Shown here: positions 9,060 through 16,787 of the stretch, piece by piece
Numbering within the stretch: position 1 is the first letter of the stretch
Layout: each line of letters starts with the position of its first letter
Assembly (NCBI GenBank): GCA_903900335.1
Contig: CAIUMP010000058.1
Span: 1 to 33,081 of the forward strand
From: an uncultured Ignavibacteriota bacterium
GTDB taxonomy: Bacteria; Bacteroidota; Ignavibacteria; Palsa-1295
DNA length: 33,081 nucleotides
Reading direction: 5' to 3'
The notes under the pieces: model-generated
Told to the model about the DNA's origin: nothing
The model's input: the letters and a program-made list of their open reading frames with translations, nothing else
Database searches by the model: none
Program-made: the position numbers and the translations under genes

Positions 9060-10055
9060 TTATGATCCGAAACTCAATCCCTTCAACAGGACGGATCCTG
9101 TCGTTACCACAGACTCGTTGTCTTCAAGACCGGAGAGAATGATAAAATCCTCTGCGGTTTGCGGTCCGAGTTGCACCTCACGCCGTTCAAAGGACTTACC
9201 GTCGCGTGTCACAAAGACGAAATTTTTCCCTTGCACAGAGATGACAGAGGCCGAAGGGACCACAAATCGCCGAGCGACGTCCACTCCAAACGACGCACGA
9301 GCAAACATGCCCGGTCGCAGCGTCTTCTCCCGGTTCTTCACTTCGATACGGACATTGAACGTTCTGGAAGTTGGATCAACAGCATGACCGATGTCGAGAA
9401 CTCGACCATGCACGATCTCCCCTCGCCAGGAATCGAACTCGATCTGCACATCCTCCCCTAACTGAACGCTCGCGATCTCACTCTCGGGTACATTCGCGAT
9501 CATCACTGAAATGTCAGGGCTAAGCTTTGTCAGCTCACTTGGGCTTAGCCCGAGTGTCAACAACCGCGACTCCAATCCCGCCAGCGTTGCCAAGGCGTTC
9601 GCTTCGTCGTTCTCTGCCTGCGTGACGTCCTTCCCTGCCACAGCGTTGTGCGCAAAAAGATCGCGAAGCCGATCAAGTTCATGCCGCGCCCTGCTAAGCT
9701 CCTGCTTGGACTTGGTGTAATCTGTATAAAGCTGCGTCAGATCTGAGGTCTCGAAGACTGGCACCGTGGCCGATGCGGCGGTGCCAGATGCCCGGACCGT
9801 CGTGAGAATAATGCGCGCCGGAGCGGTCGTTGTGATCTTCACATCCTTGAACTGCGCTTCGGAAATACCAAATACGGCCCGCGAGGAGTCGTCATCGCGG
9901 AAGGTGATCTTGCTACCTGCAAGAGAAACGACCGGCGCTTTTAATGCTCGCGAGGCACTGTCGGAGATCTTACTGGATTGACGAGGTTCTTCCTTGCACG
10001 ACGCGAGCGAACCTAAAATGAAAAACGCTAAGACGAGAGATTTACGGGCGACCAT
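9060..10055 (-). CDS. czcB: RND efflux periplasmic adaptor lipoprotein (CzcB/CusB type)
   Basis: I chose the ATG at 10055 because GGAAAGGA sits 8 nt upstream. An in-frame ATG at 10082 would place that site inside the gene. The resulting 331-aa protein begins MVARKSLVLAFFILGSLASC, a lipoprotein signal with Cys20. It then has an alpha-hairpin (SKQELSRARHELDRLRDLFAHN...) flanked by barrel-sandwich halves, then a beta-barrel and membrane-proximal region (VPESEIASVQLGEDVQIEFDSW..., HAVDPTSRTFNVRIEVKN, LRPGMFARASF). These are standard membrane-fusion-protein phrases. It would bridge the CzcA-like pump and the TolC-type channel in the periplasm. Its start overlaps the stop of the upstream czcC-like gene by 14 nt, indicating translational coupling. 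No His-rich N-terminal metal-binding segment is visible. Confidence 0.92.
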   Translation of the reverse strand: MVARKSLVLAFFILGSLASCKEEPRQSSKISDSASRALKAPVVSLAGSKITFRDDDSSRAVFGISEAQFKDVKITTTAPARIILTTVRASGTAASATVPVFETSDLTQLYTDYTKSKQELSRARHELDRLRDLFAHNAVAGKDVTQAENDEANALATLAGLESRLLTLGLSPSELTKLSPDISVMIANVPESEIASVQLGEDVQIEFDSWRGEIVHGRVLDIGHAVDPTSRTFNVRIEVKNREKTLRPGMFARASFGVDVARRFVVPSASVISVQGKNFVFVTRDGKSFERREVQLGPQTAEDFIILSGLEDNESVVTTGSVLLKGLSFGS

Positions 10056-11343
10056 AATAGATGTCCTTTCCGATTGTTGCATTCAGGGTGACCAGACTTT
10101 TCGCATAGGATTGCAGTGCATCTGCATGATCCTGCTCCAGTTCGTTGTAGGTTCGCGCGGCATCGAGATAATCCACCAATGAGGTGCCGCCGCGCTTGTA
10201 GGAGTATTCGATCGCTGATCGAACATCAGAAGCTTTTTGGAGTACGCGCTCTTCCAACGTCTTTAGAGCTTGCCTTTTTATTTCAGCATCGTTGTAAGCA
10301 TTTGTAAGGTCGGCGCTTAGTTGCGCGAGCGCGGCTTGAGTCAGAACGCGGGCTTGCTCCAGCTTCACCTCCGCCTTCTCGATTTCACCTTGATTTTGAC
10401 TATAGAAGGGTAAGGGTACACTTACCGTGGAGCCGTAAAAAGTAATTCCCTGCGAGCGCATTAGATCCAACGATACATTCAGATCAACCTTAGCAAGCGA
10501 GTGCTGTAGCTCAAGATTCGCCTCGGCCAACTTCTCTTGCGCTCGCAATGACTGAATGTCTGGTCGTACTTCAGCGGCTATTGCCCGAAGCGAGTCAAGC
10601 GGTGGCGGCTCAGCGGACATGGCATCCTGAACTAAGTGGATCGCACTAGAGTCGGGTTCGAGCAGCAAAGTCTTACTCTTGTCAGAGCCCTGGGCCGATC
10701 TTCCCATCAGTGCCAGAAGTTGAGTGCGTGCTGCGCGCTGCTCTTCCTTCGTATGAAGTACTTCAAGGCCGAATTTCTCGCGCTCGACCTCCGTGCGCGT
10801 GAGCTCTACTTTGGCAATGTCGTTGCCTGCTACTCGCACTCTGCTGAGCGAGACAAGACTGTCGAGCAAAGCCAGATTCGCGGAGGCCGCTCGTACCTTT
10901 TCCGCGCTACCAAGAAAATCAAAGTAGGCGTAGCGCACTGCCGCGACTGTTTGTCGAACCTGATCGGCGGTTTGAGTAGCTGCAACGTCAATGCCAGCTT
11001 CCGACGTGTGAATTCGCGCATCACGTTTTCCGCCAAGCTCGAACGGAAAATTGAGTGACGCCCCGTAATTCTTGTCTGCAGGACCAAGGCCTTGACTTGG
11101 AAGTATGTCCGCGTTAACGGTGAGCGTCGGATTTGGGCGAAGTCCGGCTGTTACCAGATCTGCCTTGGCTGCCTGGATATCATATCGCGTTGCTCGAAGC
11201 TGAGGGTTGAACTCAAGAGCTTCTCTGACAGCGTCATCGAGCGTCAAGCGTTCGGTTTGGCAATAGCTATTCGAATAGAACAGAGATAACAATGACCAGA
11301 AGAGAGCTTCCCGCCCGCTCCGCACAAGAGTTTTGAATACCAT
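10042..11343 (-). CDS. czcC: TolC-family outer-membrane efflux channel (CzcC/CusC type)
   Basis: The 433-aa product has an N-terminal signal peptide ending near SNSYCQ, then the TolC/OEP hallmark LTLDDAVREALEFNPQLRATRYDIQAAKADLVTAG. A second half-repeat opens with DSLRAIAAEVRPDIQSLRAQEKLAEANLELQ. Long alpha-helical coiled segments and VPLPFYSQNQGEIEKA match the outer-membrane-factor fold, a trimeric beta-barrel with a periplasmic tunnel. It is the exit duct for metal ions pumped by the CzcA/CzcB pair encoded downstream. The 3' end overlaps the adaptor gene by 14 nt. A 103-bp gap separates it from the upstream unknown gene and contains no obvious terminator. Confidence 0.92.
   Translation of the reverse strand: MVFKTLVRSGREALFWSLLSLFYSNSYCQTERLTLDDAVREALEFNPQLRATRYDIQAAKADLVTAGLRPNPTLTVNADILPSQGLGPADKNYGASLNFPFELGGKRDARIHTSEAGIDVAATQTADQVRQTVAAVRYAYFDFLGSAEKVRAASANLALLDSLVSLSRVRVAGNDIAKVELTRTEVEREKFGLEVLHTKEEQRAARTQLLALMGRSAQGSDKSKTLLLEPDSSAIHLVQDAMSAEPPPLDSLRAIAAEVRPDIQSLRAQEKLAEANLELQHSLAKVDLNVSLDLMRSQGITFYGSTVSVPLPFYSQNQGEIEKAEVKLEQARVLTQAALAQLSADLTNAYNDAEIKRQALKTLEERVLQKASDVRSAIEYSYKRGGTSLVDYLDAARTYNELEQDHADALQSYAKSLVTLNATIGKDIYYGRP
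10064..10071 (-). promoter_or_regulatory. Strong ribosome-binding site deciding the czcB-like start
   Basis: On the minus strand GGAAAGGA lies 8 nt before the ATG at 10055, inside the last codons of the upstream czcC-like gene. It is one of the clearest Shine-Dalgarno matches in this window and fixes the adaptor start. Confidence 0.6.
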
Positions 11344-11446
11344 AGTAACTGATTCATTAGAAAGTTCAAGAGTGCATGCATAGTTTTGGGTACAGTCTCA
11401 CCTACAAGGCAGAACTGTACTTGTGCTTACGTATGTCCTTTGAAGA

Positions 11447-11956
11447 CTAAATCAGCAGGCGGCCGTAGGTGATCGTTCGGTCGCGGGTAGCAAAGAGGCT
11501 AGCTCCTGCGCTCCGTGGGTTGGCAAAAGAATGCTTGACTGTGGAGGCCGTTAGAGACTCCGTAGATTCTCCATCCAGGACAGTGGGACTATCCACATCC
11601 TCCAAGATGGTCATTCCATAGAACCGTGGAATGATCCGTTTGGCCATGGAAGAGCTGCCCCCGTCATACTTCGCAAGTGCGAAATAATTCACATGAACAG
11701 CGAGAGCCGGCACAACACTCGTTTGATCCGTGGCCGAGTCAACAATTAATGGATTGTCCTCAAAACGGACATCGCCCGCGAGCGCAGCATATAGGATGTC
11801 CGCATTGATCGTGTCGAGAAAGAACACGAAAATGGAAAGCAACGCAAGCAGACGGGCCACATATGCAGCATGGCGCGACAAGCCCTTAAGCTGTCGTGTA
11901 TTTCCACCGGTAGCAATATGTCTAAAGGCGCGAATCATCGAAGTCAGCAACTCCAT
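11447..11956 (-). CDS. Unknown 169-aa protein with one membrane segment, inside the efflux operon
   Basis: I do not recognise this protein. The frame is open from a TTG at 11989, but the ATG at 11956 is preceded by GGAAAG at 5 nt spacing, so I use that start. A basic N-terminal region (MIRAFRHIATGG...RQLKGLSRHAAYVAR) is followed by a hydrophobic stretch (LLALLSIFVFFLDTI) at ~44-60 that could be a signal anchor or an uncleaved signal peptide. The rest is polar with Ser/Thr-rich stretches and no Cys. Small accessory genes often sit beside czc/cus operons (for example CzcI- and CusF-like proteins), and the position suggests an efflux-linked role, but no CzcI/CusF motif or His cluster is visible. 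It sits 77 bp after the OprB-family gene and 103 bp before czcC. Confidence 0.6.
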   Translation of the reverse strand: MELLTSMIRAFRHIATGGNTRQLKGLSRHAAYVARLLALLSIFVFFLDTINADILYAALAGDVRFEDNPLIVDSATDQTSVVPALAVHVNYFALAKYDGGSSSMAKRIIPRFYGMTILEDVDSPTVLDGESTESLTASTVKHSFANPRSAGASLFATRDRTITYGRLLI

Positions 11957-12033
11957 TAGTACTTTCCAAAGTTCCGGGAGCCACAGCAAGCGGTGAACAC
12001 AACCCTGCTTGTCGGTGCTAACATGCAGAATTA

Positions 12034-13368
12034 TTAAATCTCAATATGTGCTCGAAGTCCGAGCACGTGGATGGGACCGCGATCCCTGTTGTACGCCGGA
12101 TTTAGAACAAACTGATAATCAGCCGTAAGGCTCACGAATTCTGTCAGCGCAAGCTTGTATTCGGTTTCGGCTATCACTTCAGGCGAATAGGTCAGCGCGC
12201 CATCACCGATGATGAAACCATATCCCCCAGCCTCTAGATAGACTTTGTGGTCTTGCGAAAGGCCGTTTATCACGCCTGCCACTCCGGCCATATCATGTCC
12301 CCGATTCCAGAGGTTACCGCTCAGGGATAGTCCTAACGAGATCGTTCGATCAATTTCTGTAAATGCCCACGTCTCGTTCTTTCCATCGCTCCAACCCAAT
12401 CTCATGAAGCTCCCAACATTCGGAGATAGCTCCTGCTGGAGATTCAACCCAATTCCGTATTTCACTCTCCCGTACTCGCGTGTGCCCGCGACATCCGGGC
12501 TGGACGATGACTGCTGAGTTGCGAGCGCATAGCTTCCCATATCGGCAGTATTATCGAAGAAAAGGAGACGGAACGCACCGTTAAGTCCATCCAGGGAGTA
12601 GTCGCGCTCGACCTCAAGGGTTTCTCCGTGGGCTCCACTTCTGTATTCGAGTGTTGCGCCATTGGCCTCCCTCGGTTCGGCCGCGGTGCTTGCCTGCACA
12701 GACCACTCCTCAACCCGCAGCCCGATTGTAAACGCATAGGTATAGCCATGCGTGTTCGCTGGATAGTCCCAGGCACCGTTCTCCATAAGCGCCCAGTTCT
12801 CGAATTGTGAGCGCGGATCATGGCTATAGGCGTTGTTGTCGAACAGGTCGGAAAGGGCATACTTACCAGCAGTGATCGTGAGCCGCGACCTCGCTACATC
12901 CTGTGCAAGTTGATTCTGAAGATCAGAAAGATGTTCAACCTCCGCACCGGGTAGATCGATCGTCTGCTGAAAATAGACTCGCGCTACAGAAATCGCGGGT
13001 GCTGGGTCACCGATTCTCGGAGTCTCGCCATTTACAAATCCAGCAATTCCTGTGACTCCCGATAGACCGCTACCACCGCTGAGTTCAGGATTTACGTAAA
13101 GCGCAGCACCTGACCAAAGGTGGACCCCAGCAAATAGGGTGGATGTGACAGATGTCGCACTTTCTGCGGTCGCTTGAATACTGTTTCGACCGTGATAAAG
13201 CTCGTGGAAGTCAGCATGGTATTGCGAGATCGTCGTCAGTTGAAAGTGCAGATTCGCGAAGGAGGAGTCCCCGAAAGGGTACGAGCGTGCGCTGTCGTTC
13301 TGCCCACGAACGGCGGGTGTTACTAGCAGAATGAATAAACTGCAAACTCCTGCGACCCTCATATACAT
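12034..13368 (-). CDS. OprB-family carbohydrate-selective porin
   Basis: The 444-aa product has a signal peptide (MYMRVAGVCSLFILLVTPAVRGQ). It then shows the OprB-family pattern: TAGKYALSDLFDNNAYSHDP with QFENWALMENGAWDYPA, then SLSGNLWNRGHDMAGVAGV, NGLSQDHKVYLEAGGYGF, and a C-terminal DYQFVLNPAYNRDRGP...LRAHIEI ending as an outer-membrane strand. Known members are 16-stranded barrels, some selective for sugars. The substrate here is unknown. Next to a metal-efflux system it could serve another solute, or it could be a misnamed metal- or acid-permeable porin. It is the first clearly efflux-cluster gene, 27 bp downstream of the enoyl-CoA hydratase-like gene. An alternative ATG lies two codons in. 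Confidence 0.85.
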   Translation of the reverse strand: MYMRVAGVCSLFILLVTPAVRGQNDSARSYPFGDSSFANLHFQLTTISQYHADFHELYHGRNSIQATAESATSVTSTLFAGVHLWSGAALYVNPELSGGSGLSGVTGIAGFVNGETPRIGDPAPAISVARVYFQQTIDLPGAEVEHLSDLQNQLAQDVARSRLTITAGKYALSDLFDNNAYSHDPRSQFENWALMENGAWDYPANTHGYTYAFTIGLRVEEWSVQASTAAEPREANGATLEYRSGAHGETLEVERDYSLDGLNGAFRLLFFDNTADMGSYALATQQSSSSPDVAGTREYGRVKYGIGLNLQQELSPNVGSFMRLGWSDGKNETWAFTEIDRTISLGLSLSGNLWNRGHDMAGVAGVINGLSQDHKVYLEAGGYGFIIGDGALTYSPEVIAETEYKLALTEFVSLTADYQFVLNPAYNRDRGPIHVLGLRAHIEI

Positions 13369-13395
13369 CCGAATTATGCGATGAATTAGGGGCGA

Positions 13396-14253
13396 TTACC
13401 CGCCCCGCTTCCGTATCTTCTTATAGTTTACAGGCCGCTTCTCATTAAATGCGCTGATGCCTTCGCTTACTTCAGGCGAGAGATTGTGAATTGAGAGCCA
13501 GTCGCGCGCGTGACCGATGGTCGAGTGCCACGAGAAGTCCTTCCAGAAGTTAAGATTTTGCTTCGTGTAGCGGAGGCACTCGGGCAGCTTGTTGTATAGC
13601 TTCTCGCACAGCCTTGCAACCGCGCGATCGAGATCTTCCTTCGGCACCACCTCGTTTACAAGTCCCCACTCCAGCGCCTTCTCGGCGGAAATATCCTCGC
13701 ACAAAAAGAGAATCTCCCGCGCGCGGCGATCCCCAACCATGATCGGCAGCCACTGTGTCGCGCCCGCCGCTGCAACACTTCCCCGCGCCGCACCGACCTG
13801 TTTGATAATAACATGATCCGCCGCGATCGCAAGGTCGCACGAGATATTGACCTCGTTGCCGCCACCGACAACCATGCCGTTCAACCGCGCGACCGTTGGC
13901 TTACCGATATTACGCAAACGCTCGTGCATCTCGATGAAGACGCGCATCCACTTGTAATAATCCTGCGGATTGTTGAGGAAGAACTCCTCCTGCTCGGCGA
14001 GATCAGCGCCCGTCGAGAACGCGCGGTCGCCAGCACCGGTGATGACGAGCACGGCAATATCATCGTCCCACGACGCGTCCTCTATCGCCACAGACATCTC
14101 GCGCAACGTCGTCAGATTCATGCAGTTCAGCACTTCCGGACGATTGATCGTCAGCGTCGCGACGTAATCGTTCTTCTCATAGAGAACATGCGTGAAGTCG
14201 AACGTGCGTTTCTCTTCGTAGGGGTTGAGTTCGGGGGAGGTGCGTTTTGCCAC
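13396..14253 (-). CDS. Enoyl-CoA hydratase/isomerase (crotonase) family protein
   Basis: The 285-aa product begins at a GTG (14253) with no good ribosome-binding site. Crotonase landmarks are clear: ATLTINRPEVLNCMN, then GAGDRAFSTGADLAE, NGMVVGGGNEVNISCDLAIAADH, RGSVAAAGATQWLP and EKALEWGLVNEVVP. By alignment to rat crotonase, Glu134 (GGGNE) corresponds to catalytic Glu144, but the Glu164 position is Gly154. A normal water-adding hydratase is therefore doubtful, and the pattern is nearer to MenB or BamA-type enzymes. The MenB GSFDGG motif is absent, so I do not call MenB. The substrate is an unknown acyl-CoA. The gene lies between a REP-like dimer and the OprB-family gene (27-bp gap) and may share a transcript with the latter. 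Confidence 0.88.
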   Translation of the reverse strand: MAKRTSPELNPYEEKRTFDFTHVLYEKNDYVATLTINRPEVLNCMNLTTLREMSVAIEDASWDDDIAVLVITGAGDRAFSTGADLAEQEEFFLNNPQDYYKWMRVFIEMHERLRNIGKPTVARLNGMVVGGGNEVNISCDLAIAADHVIIKQVGAARGSVAAAGATQWLPIMVGDRRAREILFLCEDISAEKALEWGLVNEVVPKEDLDRAVARLCEKLYNKLPECLRYTKQNLNFWKDFSWHSTIGHARDWLSIHNLSPEVSEGISAFNEKRPVNYKKIRKRGG

Positions 14254-14293
14254 GGTGGATAGTTGATAGTGGATAGTGAATATTTTTCGTATT

Positions 14294-14405
14294 ACGTCAT
14301 TGCGAAGAAACCCCGGAGGGGTGACGAAGCAATCCGTTGATGGGGTACGACTCGTTCCTTAACAACGGATTGCTTCGTCGGCCTGCGGCCTCCTCGCAAT
14401 GACGT
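14294..14405. repeat. REP-like inverted dimer, family 1
   Basis: Two ~45-bp arms (14294-14339 and 14363-14405) face each other around a 23-bp spacer. In common orientation both read CAACGGATTGCTTCGTC, then a small hairpin, then TTCGCAATGACGT or CTCGCAATGACGT. The hairpins differ in sequence (ACCCC/GGGGT and GGCC/GGCC) but stay self-complementary. The layout is that of bacterial REP/BIME elements. It occupies the 173-bp gap between two minus-strand genes. The related monomer is at 19661-19704. Confidence 0.85.
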
Positions 14406-14426
14406 GCTATCGAATGGTATGAATGA

Positions 14427-14753
14427 TTAGAGCGCGACTTCTTCCACGCGTCCCGTGATCATCGAAACAAGCGGACCGGCGAAAGCCATCAAGTCCTTCG
14501 CAGCCGCGCGGCTGTTCGGCGATTTCATCGACGCCTTCAGCGATTCCTCATCATCGAAGTACATCGTGCATACAAGGTGCGGTTGCGCCGCGACGGTTGC
14601 GTTGCCCGGCGTCAGCATCTTATCGACCCAGGTTACTTCCATCTTCCGAAGGCCTTCCATCTGCTTCGATAGCGGTGTGTGGACTTCCTTGTAATGCCTA
14701 TCGAATTCTTCTCTGTTCTCCGGCGCGCCGTAAATTGCTGTGAGTGTGTGCAT
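14427..14753 (-). CDS. EthD-family (dimeric alpha/beta-barrel) protein
   Basis: I start at the ATG at 14753, giving 108 aa (MHTLTAIYGAPENREEFDRH...). Extending upstream adds an untypical hydrophobic leader. The sequence YGAPENREEFDRHYKEVHTPL, VTWVDKMLTPGNA..., HLVCTMYFDDEESLKASM and MITGRVEEVAL matches the EthD family of small ferredoxin-like-fold proteins. EthD was named from ethyl tert-butyl ether degradation loci. Relatives are scattered and usually of unknown reaction, some acting as small cyclases or decarboxylases or in oxygenase clusters. The protein is cytoplasmic, with no signal peptide. Its neighbours give no clear pathway, although the downstream gene is a crotonase-family enzyme. 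Confidence 0.82.
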   Translation of the reverse strand: MHTLTAIYGAPENREEFDRHYKEVHTPLSKQMEGLRKMEVTWVDKMLTPGNATVAAQPHLVCTMYFDDEESLKASMKSPNSRAAAKDLMAFAGPLVSMITGRVEEVAL

Positions 14754-14902
14754 TCTGAAAATTATGTGTGATTGAGGATGACCGTTCATCCGTTCGTGCA
14801 AAATTACGGCGAGAATTGCCGCCACCATTATTTATGGCATTTCGAAACCAACCATTCGATCGATCCTTAGCTGTCCCTGATCGAGGAAAAATTCTCAACC
14901 GA

Positions 14903-15850
14903 TCAAAAACTAATATTCAATTCTGGCCCAAATTTCACATAGAGCAGAGGATCAAATACGTTGTTATCGAAGCCCTCACTTGTCTGACCAATCCACACGG
15001 CAAAGCCCGGCCTCACCTCGAAGCCGAGCTGGAAGTTCTTGGTTTGCACAATATTGATTCCCGCACCGACGAACAGATCCAGCCCGCTGAGTGCGTCGCT
15101 TGAGATGGAGCTACCTTGCGAGATGATGGGGTTTTTGTATGACCAGAGCATGAAGTCCACCCCGGCACCCGCGAAGAAGTACAATCCAAGGAAGGTGTAT
15201 GGCGGCGTTGCGTACCAGTCCAGACGGAGCGCAGCCCCAAGTAGCGTGACCCCGTCGATGGAACGCGAGAGTGTATCGGTCTTCTGTATCGGCGACCATC
15301 CTCCCCAGAGTTCTAAACCAAACCGCACCCGATCCTGCACATCCACCGCAATCGCAAGTTTACCGGATGAGAGTCCATAGTACGTTTGTTGATCGAGCAA
15401 GCCCGAGCCGCCCGAGAGTTCGAACCATCCCTTCGGAGATGGCGGTGCAAAGAGCTCATGTTCGGCTGTCGATGGCTGCACGATGTTCGCCGAGGCGATG
15501 TGCGTTGTATCTTGGTGAGGTTGCGCGGTCGAGTCCGAGACGTAGACGGTGTCATACACAACCTCAGTATCCATCACAACAAGAGTGGTGTCAGTTCGGG
15601 GCGGGTCGTCGATGAATCGGTGCCGATGATAGTGCTCGTGCCTGTGCACTGTGATCGGTTCGACGTGCGTTCGCTCGGATGGCGGCGGAGGAGCAACCTC
15701 CCGGCTGCCGGTATTATTATCCGACGCCTTGGACATCGCACCGCTAAGCGAACCCCGAGTTGGCTGAGATGAGAAGCATCCCGTGAGCATAATAGCTGTG
15801 GTCGCAACCAGTAAAAGCGTAGCGAGGAACCGTCGGGTATATTCCATCAT
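14903..15850 (-). CDS. Lipoprotein with His-rich segment and beta-barrel-like C-terminal half
   Basis: The preferred ATG at 15850 gives 315 aa, beginning with a lipoprotein signal (RRFLATLLLVATTAIMLTGC). Earlier in-frame starts would add a second hydrophobic stretch. After the Cys comes a low-complexity Ser/Pro region and a His-rich stretch (VEPITVHRHEHYHRHRF), a plausible divalent-metal or polyanion contact site. The C-terminal ~190 residues alternate Gly/aromatic strands (WFELSGGSGLLD, RFGLELWGGWSP, LGLYFFAGAGVDFML, LFVGAGINIV) and end VKFGPELNISF, typical of a small outer-membrane beta-barrel. The exact family is not recognised. A TAnnTTTG box lies 60 bp upstream. The gene is divergent from the thioredoxin-fold gene at 16066. 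Confidence 0.75.
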   Translation of the reverse strand: MMEYTRRFLATLLLVATTAIMLTGCFSSQPTRGSLSGAMSKASDNNTGSREVAPPPPSERTHVEPITVHRHEHYHRHRFIDDPPRTDTTLVVMDTEVVYDTVYVSDSTAQPHQDTTHIASANIVQPSTAEHELFAPPSPKGWFELSGGSGLLDQQTYYGLSSGKLAIAVDVQDRVRFGLELWGGWSPIQKTDTLSRSIDGVTLLGAALRLDWYATPPYTFLGLYFFAGAGVDFMLWSYKNPIISQGSSISSDALSGLDLFVGAGINIVQTKNFQLGFEVRPGFAVWIGQTSEGFDNNVFDPLLYVKFGPELNISF

Positions 15851-15909
15851 CAAATAGAATCCATGAAAGAATGAGACACTGGCGAGTAGTGTGAATGAAA
15901 GTAGCACTA

Positions 15910-15917
15910 CAAATATA
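15910..15917 (-). promoter_or_regulatory. Candidate Bacteroidota-type -7 box (TATATTTG)
   Basis: On the minus strand TATATTTG fits the Bacteroidota consensus TAnnTTTG and lies 60 bp upstream of the ATG at 15850, in the 215-bp divergent gap (15851-16065). The -33 element is poor (TTTA about 23 bp upstream). The same gap contains a 7-bp inverted repeat (GTTTCTC at 16009-16015, GAGAAAC at 16026-16032) close to the plus-strand gene. No other signal was seen in the gap. Confidence 0.35.
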
Positions 15918-16065
15918 CAATCATCGCGCATTGCTATTCCTAAATAATAGTCGCCCGTGCTACACGTTACCCTTAAGGCGCATCTCGTGTTGATGTAAAA
16001 CTATTCACGTTTCTCTTCTTCTCGAGAGAAACATTAGCCGCTTCCGACATGTACTATCCAACCGC

Positions 16066-16578
16066 GTGAAGAACAAACCTCTCTGTCGTCTTTGGGTCAT
16101 GGTATGCATGGCGTTGATGCCGTGCGCAATCGCCGCACCGGGTGCTGTGGCACAAACAGCATCAATCGTGAAATTCCCGGAATTAGCAAAGCTGATGTCC
16201 GTGCAAAACGACACCACCTACATCTTCAACTTCTTTGCAACATGGTGCGAGCCGTGCGTGAAGGAGTTTCCATCGTTTCAGAGCTTCGCCGATAAGAATG
16301 CGAGCCAGAAGCTACGCGTGATCTTCTTCAGTCTTGATTTCAAGAAAGATTACCGCAAGCGGCTCCTTCCATTTCTGAAATCCCATCACGTCAAGAATAC
16401 CACGCTGCTACTGAACGAAACCGATTACAATTCCTGGATCGACAAGATCGACTCGACGTGGGACGGCGATCTTCCGGCAACGCTCATCATCAACAACGCA
16501 AAGCACAAGCGCGAGATCTATCATCGGGAGATGAGCTATGCGGAGCTTGATGCGGCCGTCAAACCTTTTTTACCATAA
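16066..16578 (+). CDS. Secreted TlpA/ResA-like thioredoxin-fold protein
   Basis: The 170-aa product is read from a GTG at 16066, because the basic residues just after it (KNKPLCR) complete a signal peptide (LWVMVCMALMPCAIAAPGAVAQ). An internal ATG at 16099 is the alternative. The mature part has the thioredoxin fold with active site W60-C-E-P-C64 (FFATWCEPCVKEFPSF) and the cis-proline segment GDLPATLIIN. Such TlpA-like proteins are periplasmic disulphide reductants, often supporting cytochrome c maturation or protecting envelope thiols. The partner here is unknown. It is followed by a REP-like dimer and then a second redox protein. No cytochrome genes are adjacent. Confidence 0.88.
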   Translation: MKNKPLCRLWVMVCMALMPCAIAAPGAVAQTASIVKFPELAKLMSVQNDTTYIFNFFATWCEPCVKEFPSFQSFADKNASQKLRVIFFSLDFKKDYRKRLLPFLKSHHVKNTTLLLNETDYNSWIDKIDSTWDGDLPATLIINNAKHKREIYHREMSYAELDAAVKPFLP

Positions 16579-16607
16579 ACGTCTTTGAGGAGCAGTCAAC
16601 AACAACA

Positions 16608-16737
16608 TGTCATCCTGAGCGCAGTTCGTGCGACCCGAGAGCGCGAACGAAGTCGAAGGATCTCTCGTCAATGAGCAGAGATTCTTCGACTCCGCAAATC
16701 TACGCTCCGCTACGATTTGCTCCGCTCAGAGTGACAA
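16608..16737. repeat. REP-like inverted dimer, family 2
   Basis: The arms start TGTCATCCTGAGCGCAG on one side and TGTCACTCTGAGCGGAG on the other (opposite strand). They meet at CGAAGTCGAAGGATCTCT / CGGAGTCGAAGAATCTCT. Each arm carries its own internal hairpin: TTCGTGC with GCGCGAA in the left arm, and CAAATC with GATTTG in the right arm. The architecture resembles the family 1 elements but the sequence differs. It fills most of the 209-bp gap between the two thioredoxin-fold genes and may act as a transcript-end structure. Confidence 0.8.
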
Positions 16738-16787
16738 TTTGACTGTATAACTTTTTTTCAAACGCTTTTTTCTAAACTACACTCAAC

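Noticed and set aside
13396-14253. Naming the crotonase-family gene menB
   Set aside because: The GSFDGG motif of MenB is absent and no other menaquinone gene is nearby.
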